Shown: positions 60,748 through 64,000 of the stretch, piece after piece
How positions within the stretch are numbered: the first letter of the stretch is position 1
Layout: each line of letters begins with the position of its first letter
Assembly: GCF_034039665.1 (NCBI RefSeq)
Contig: NZ_CP120131.1
Location: 1,164,446-1,228,445, forward strand
Direction: 5' to 3'
Length of the DNA stretch: 64,000 nucleotides
DNA from: Mammaliicoccus sp. Dog046
GTDB lineage: Bacteria; Bacillota; Bacilli; Staphylococcales; Staphylococcaceae
Notes under the pieces: model-generated
What the model saw: the letters and a program-made list of their open reading frames with translations, nothing else
The model's database searches: none
Told to the model about the DNA's origin: nothing
Position numbers and translations under genes: made by a program

Positions 60748-61628
60748 TGGTAGAGGCGTTTTTAAACTTTGACTTTATCAGGTATTCTTTTATAAGTGGT
60801 GTGTTAGTAGGTTTTATTGCACCATTAATCGGTGCCTTTATCGTTGTTCGTAGATTATCTTTAATTGCTGACGCATTAAGTCACGTCACTTTAGGTGGCA
60901 TATCTATGGGATTATTTTTAGTAAGTGTCAGTCCCATATTTGCTTCAGTCAATCCCATTTGGTTTGGTATTATATTTTCAATTGCAGGGGCATTATTAAT
61001 AGAAGAATTAAGAACTGAATATAAACATTATCAAGAAATTGCTATTCCAATTATTATGAGTGGAGGCGTTGGTGTAAGTGTCATATTCATTTCATTGGCT
61101 AATGGATTTAATCAAGATTTATTTGGTTATTTATTCGGATCAATTAGTGCAGTCAATTTAAGTGACTTATTTACAATAATCGTAATTACGATTATCGTAC
61201 TTGTTTTTGTAATTACATTGTATAAATCCTTGTTTGTATTATCATTTGATGAAGAATATTCAAAAGTCATCGGCATGCCAAAATGGATACAATTAGTATT
61301 CATTGTCATCGTTGCTTTAGTCATATCGGCTTCAATGAGAGTAGTGGGAATTTTACTGGTTAGTAGTTTAATGACTTTACCAGTTGCTACGAGTATGAGA
61401 TTAGCAAAAGGATTCAAACAATTGATTGCTTTAAGTATTATTTTTGGAGAAATTTCAGTGATTATTGGTCTGATCTTATCGTTCTATTTGAATATCTCAC
61501 CGGGTGGTATTATAGTAGGATTATTGATTATAGAGCTATTAGGAAGTATTGCATATAGTAAACTATTGATTAAAAAAGGAGGCTATCATCTTGAAAGTGG
61601 AGGAAGCAATTCAAATTTTGAAAAATGA
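60747..61628 (+). CDS. znuB: zinc ABC transporter permease
   Basis: A 293-aa ABC-3 family permease with about nine helices. [37 protein letters not shown] (the coupling region) and [19 protein letters not shown] are typical of ZnuB/MntB-type proteins. It should pair with ZnuC 1.4 kb upstream; a substrate-binding lipoprotein is not encoded here. AAGGAG lies 10 bases before ATG 60747. It overlaps zur by 38 bases. Confidence 0.9.
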   Translation: MVEAFLNFDFIRYSFISGVLVGFIAPLIGAFIVVRRLSLIADALSHVTLGGISMGLFLVSVSPIFASVNPIWFGIIFSIAGALLIEELRTEYKHYQEIAIPIIMSGGVGVSVIFISLANGFNQDLFGYLFGSISAVNLSDLFTIIVITIIVLVFVITLYKSLFVLSFDEEYSKVIGMPKWIQLVFIVIVALVISASMRVVGILLVSSLMTLPVATSMRLAKGFKQLIALSIIFGEISVIIGLILSFYLNISPGGIIVGLLIIELLGSIAYSKLLIKKGGYHLESGGSNSNFEK

Positions 61629-62004
61629 TGGTCATAAATATACAAATAAAAGACGAGACATAATTTCATTATTTATAAATGAAGATAAATATATTTCAGC
61701 TAAATTCATACAAGAAGCATTAAAGGATGATTATGCAGGTTTATCATTTGATACGATATATCGTAATTTATACTTGTTTAAAGATTTAAACATTATTGAA
61801 AGTACAGAAATAGATGGAGAAATGAAATTCCGTATTTCGTGTCAAAGTCATCATCATCATCATTTTATTTGTGAATCATGTGGGACGACAAAAGTAATAG
61901 ATTTTTGTCCAATGGATTCAATACAACAACAGATTCCAAATGTAGAAATTAAAGCGCATAAGTTAGAAGTTTATGGCTATTGTGAAAATTGTAAGACAGT
62001 ATAA
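61591..62004 (+). CDS. zur: Fur-family zinc uptake regulator Zur
   Basis: A 137-aa Fur-family repressor. An N-terminal winged helix ([30 protein letters not shown]) precedes the metal-binding half with the run of five His (SHHHHHF) and two CxxC structural zinc sites, CESC and CENC. TTG start with AAGGAGG 8 bases upstream, inside znuB. Position next to the zinc permease supports Zur over Fur or PerR. Confidence 0.9.
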   Translation: MKVEEAIQILKNDGHKYTNKRRDIISLFINEDKYISAKFIQEALKDDYAGLSFDTIYRNLYLFKDLNIIESTEIDGEMKFRISCQSHHHHHFICESCGTTKVIDFCPMDSIQQQIPNVEIKAHKLEVYGYCENCKTV

Positions 62005-62050
62005 AAAAACGTTATTGTTACACATTAAAGTGTAACAATAACGTTTTTTA
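62004..62050. terminator. bidirectional terminator between zur and the nucleotidase gene
   Basis: A 20-bp inverted repeat (62004-62023 with 62030-62049) with a 6-base loop and A/T tracts on both sides; it overlaps both converging stop codons. Confidence 0.88.
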
Positions 62051-62611
62051 TAGTTTAGCTAAAATGTTTGAAACATCATACCAATTATTTATACGATGAA
62101 TGCCATCATTTAATGTTTTTTGATTGTAAGGTGTGTCGAATAAAAATACAGGGATATTAAGTTGTTGATTAATATCTTCAGCATTATCTAATTTATCTTC
62201 AAAGAATATATCGATATTTTGATGTTTAGTTACTTCTAATTTATCATGACTACCTGTTAAAGTGATTTGATCAAATGGAATATCATGTTTTGAAAACCAT
62301 TCTTTAGTAATATCTTCTAAATAGTTGTGTCGCGCACTAATGTAATATAGTTCATAATCTTGTTGCAGTTGATTTAATATTTCTTTAGCACCTTTAGCAA
62401 CAGGTGAGTGCTGATAAATGTATGATTCGTTTGTTTTAAACCAATTAAATACATCTTCTTCGTTACAATCTAATACATTTGCTAAATTATACTCAACTAT
62501 ATCTTCATATTTTAATTGTTGATTGAAATCTCTTTGTAAATAGGGTACGAATGTTTTTGGACATGTAACTGTTCCATCAATATCTATACCTAGTCTTGGT
62601 TTTTGATTCAT
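62048..62611 (-). CDS. HAD-family 5'(3')-deoxyribonucleotidase-like protein (YqfW)
   Basis: A 187-aa HAD phosphatase. Motif I is GIDIDGTVTCP (nucleophile and acid Asp), motif II is YYISARHNY, and the acidic motif is FFEDKLDNAED. It resembles the NT5C-type YqfW proteins, probably hydrolysing nucleoside monophosphates; the substrate is not established. It lies 15 bases after ispG on the same strand, with AAAGGTGA upstream of its ATG. Confidence 0.87.
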   Translation of the reverse strand: MNQKPRLGIDIDGTVTCPKTFVPYLQRDFNQQLKYEDIVEYNLANVLDCNEEDVFNWFKTNESYIYQHSPVAKGAKEILNQLQQDYELYYISARHNYLEDITKEWFSKHDIPFDQITLTGSHDKLEVTKHQNIDIFFEDKLDNAEDINQQLNIPVFLFDTPYNQKTLNDGIHRINNWYDVSNILAKL

Positions 62612-62626
62612 AATATCACCTTTGCT

Positions 62627-63727
62627 TTATGCTTGTTGATTTTCTTTATTTTTTTCCATTTCAGATGCAAGCTTATCTATTTCGAGTTTTAATTCATCTA
62701 CCATCGTGTCTTCTGGTACTTTTCGTACTGTTTTGCCTTTCATAAATAGCAATCCTTCGCCACGGGCACCAGCAATACCTATATCTGCTTCACGTGCTTC
62801 TCCAGGGCCATTTACAGCACAACCTAGTACAGCTACTTTTAATGGAACTTGAAGCTTAGAAATATAGTCCTCAACTTCATTTGCGATAGATATTAAATCA
62901 ATTTCTATTCTTCCGCAAGTAGGACATGCAATTAACGTAGCAGCATTACTTGCTAAACCGAATGCTTTCAGCAATGATTTGGCTACTTTAACTTCTTCAA
63001 CAGGATCTGCTGAAAGTGAAATGCGACAAGTATTACCAATACCAAGGCTTAAAATTGCGCCTAAACCTGCTGAGGATTTGACCGTACCATTAAATAATGT
63101 ACCACTTTCAGTAATACCTAAATGTAGTGGGTAATCAAATGCTTGAGCTGCTTTCGTATATGCTTCAATAGCAAGATTGACATCACTTGCTTTCATTGAA
63201 ACGATAATATCATGGAAATCCAAATCTTCTAATATTTTAATGTGATGTAGGGCACTTTCAACCATGCCATCAGCAGTCGGATAACCATATTTTCTAATGA
63301 TATGCTTTTCTAATGAACCAGCATTAACACCTATTCTGATAGGGATACCTTTTTCTTTACATGCATTGACTACTGCTTCTACTTTTTCTCTTCTTCCAAT
63401 ATTTCCAGGATTAATACGAATCTTATCTGCTCCATTTTCAATAGCGATTAATGCTAATTTATAATTGAAATGGATATCAACAACTAAAGGTATATTAATT
63501 TGTTCTTTGATATCTTTAATTGCATAAGCATCTTCTTCGTTTGGACATGCAACACGTACAATTTGGCAACCAGCTTCTTCTAATCTCTTAATTTCTGCTA
63601 CAGTTGCTTCAACATCATAAGTTTTAGTTGTTGTCATACTTTGAATAACGACTTCATCTGAACCGCCAATAGTTAAATCGCCAACTTTAACGGGTCTAGT
63701 ATTAGTACGATGAGTAATTTCTGCCAT
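62627..63727 (-). CDS. ispG: (E)-4-hydroxy-3-methylbut-2-enyl-diphosphate synthase
   Basis: A 366-aa IspG (GcpE) converting methylerythritol cyclodiphosphate in the MEP pathway. The TIM barrel begins with [13 protein letters not shown] and [12 protein letters not shown]; the iron-sulfur domain has CPTCGR and [12 protein letters not shown] with the cluster cysteines. AAAGGAG precedes the ATG. Functional partner of ispH in the same window. Confidence 0.96.
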   Translation of the reverse strand: MAEITHRTNTRPVKVGDLTIGGSDEVVIQSMTTTKTYDVEATVAEIKRLEEAGCQIVRVACPNEEDAYAIKDIKEQINIPLVVDIHFNYKLALIAIENGADKIRINPGNIGRREKVEAVVNACKEKGIPIRIGVNAGSLEKHIIRKYGYPTADGMVESALHHIKILEDLDFHDIIVSMKASDVNLAIEAYTKAAQAFDYPLHLGITESGTLFNGTVKSSAGLGAILSLGIGNTCRISLSADPVEEVKVAKSLLKAFGLASNAATLIACPTCGRIEIDLISIANEVEDYISKLQVPLKVAVLGCAVNGPGEAREADIGIAGARGEGLLFMKGKTVRKVPEDTMVDELKLEIDKLASEMEKNKENQQA

Positions 63728-63759
63728 GATAAGACTCCTTTATAAAAAACATTATATAT

Positions 63760-64000
63760 TTAATTGGATTGCTGTTTTCCTTTTGGTAAATAAATAATCA
63801 ATGTAAGTATTGCAATAATAATTATACACCAAGAGAGAATCATTAATAAAGCATTCGACGTAACTATTCCTAACAATAAGACTAAAGTAGGAAGGGTTAT
63901 AACAAAAGTAATCATTTTTAACCAAGTCATGAATCTAGTTTTTCTATTAAAGCATTTGCTAATAATGTGACCGATAAAGGCAAGGATACTGATTTTAAAT
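63760..64000 (-). CDS. C-terminal part of a polytopic membrane protein (5' end outside window)
   Basis: An open minus-strand frame enters from the right edge and stops with TAA at 63760-63762, giving 79 codons. It contains three hydrophobic segments (ISILAFIGHII, MITFVITLPTLVLLLGIVTS, LSWCIIIIAILTLIIYL) and a short polar end PKGKQQSN. It lies 32 bases upstream of ispG. The family is not identified from this fragment. Confidence 0.7.
   Translation of the reverse strand, partial: FKISILAFIGHIISKCFNRKTRFMTWLKMITFVITLPTLVLLLGIVTSNALLMILSWCIIIIAILTLIIYLPKGKQQSN

Overview
This AT-rich, housekeeping-dense window comes from a Staphylococcaceae chromosome. The proteins read like staphylococcal orthologues, and the gene order alaS–udk–greA, mtnN–yqeGH–aroE–nadD, comE, hrcA–grpE–dnaK–dnaJ, phoH–era–recO, dnaG–sigA, ispH–nfo–zur is the conserved Bacillales/Staphylococcus order. 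A cytochrome c550 gene (cccA) directly after sigA suggests an oxidase-positive lineage such as Mammaliicoccus (former Staphylococcus sciuri group) rather than S. aureus. The genus-level call is firm; the species group is inference.

Layout. 1–2240: end of alaS, then ireB-ruvX-DUF1292. 2320–7611: mltG, then trmR-trhP1-trhP2-udk-greA, in which the first three genes form the wobble-uridine (mo5U34) tRNA modification pathway. 7842–13371: a 5-oxoproline catabolism cluster (pxpB, pxpC, biotin carrier, biotin carboxylase, pxpA, NRAMP-like transporter). 13439–19322: mtnN, a 35-aa membrane peptide, and a ribosome assembly/NAD/shikimate cluster. 19350–20622: an intact IS3-family (IS150-like) element inserted in the short gap before comEA. 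20645–25394: comEA-comEB-comEC, yqzM (opposite strand) and holA. 25437–36779: rpsT (opposite), lepA, hemW, the CIRCE-controlled heat-shock operon with prmA-rsmE-mtaB. 36906–39747: rpsU and the nfeD-floA membrane domain genes. 39820–39939: three 40-bp tandem repeats. 40008–46024: a secreted alkaline phosphatase (opposite), a PH-domain membrane protein and phoH-ybeY-dgkA-cdd-era-recO. 46067–52588: glyS with its T-box (opposite), a CcpN-like repressor, the PEP synthase/PPDK regulator, dnaG, sigA, cccA. 52643–58442: trmK, nif3, a RelB/RelE-type pair whose toxin has a premature stop, ispH (opposite), cshB and nfo. 58560–62004: a zinc uptake locus (znuC, znuB, zur) split by an opposite-strand TSUP transporter. 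62048–64000: a nucleotidase, ispG and the end of a membrane protein, all on the minus strand.

Most of the window is ordinary core genome. The parts that deserve attention are the IS insertion at comE, the broken RelE toxin beside an intact antitoxin, the split zinc locus with a Zur-like box on each half and a 21-codon leader ORF ending in an SD-sequestering hairpin, a possible ATC start in the CcpN-like gene, the 40-bp tandem repeats, and a family of near-identical terminator hairpins scattered through the region. I did not find a convincing new multi-gene defence or biosynthetic system.
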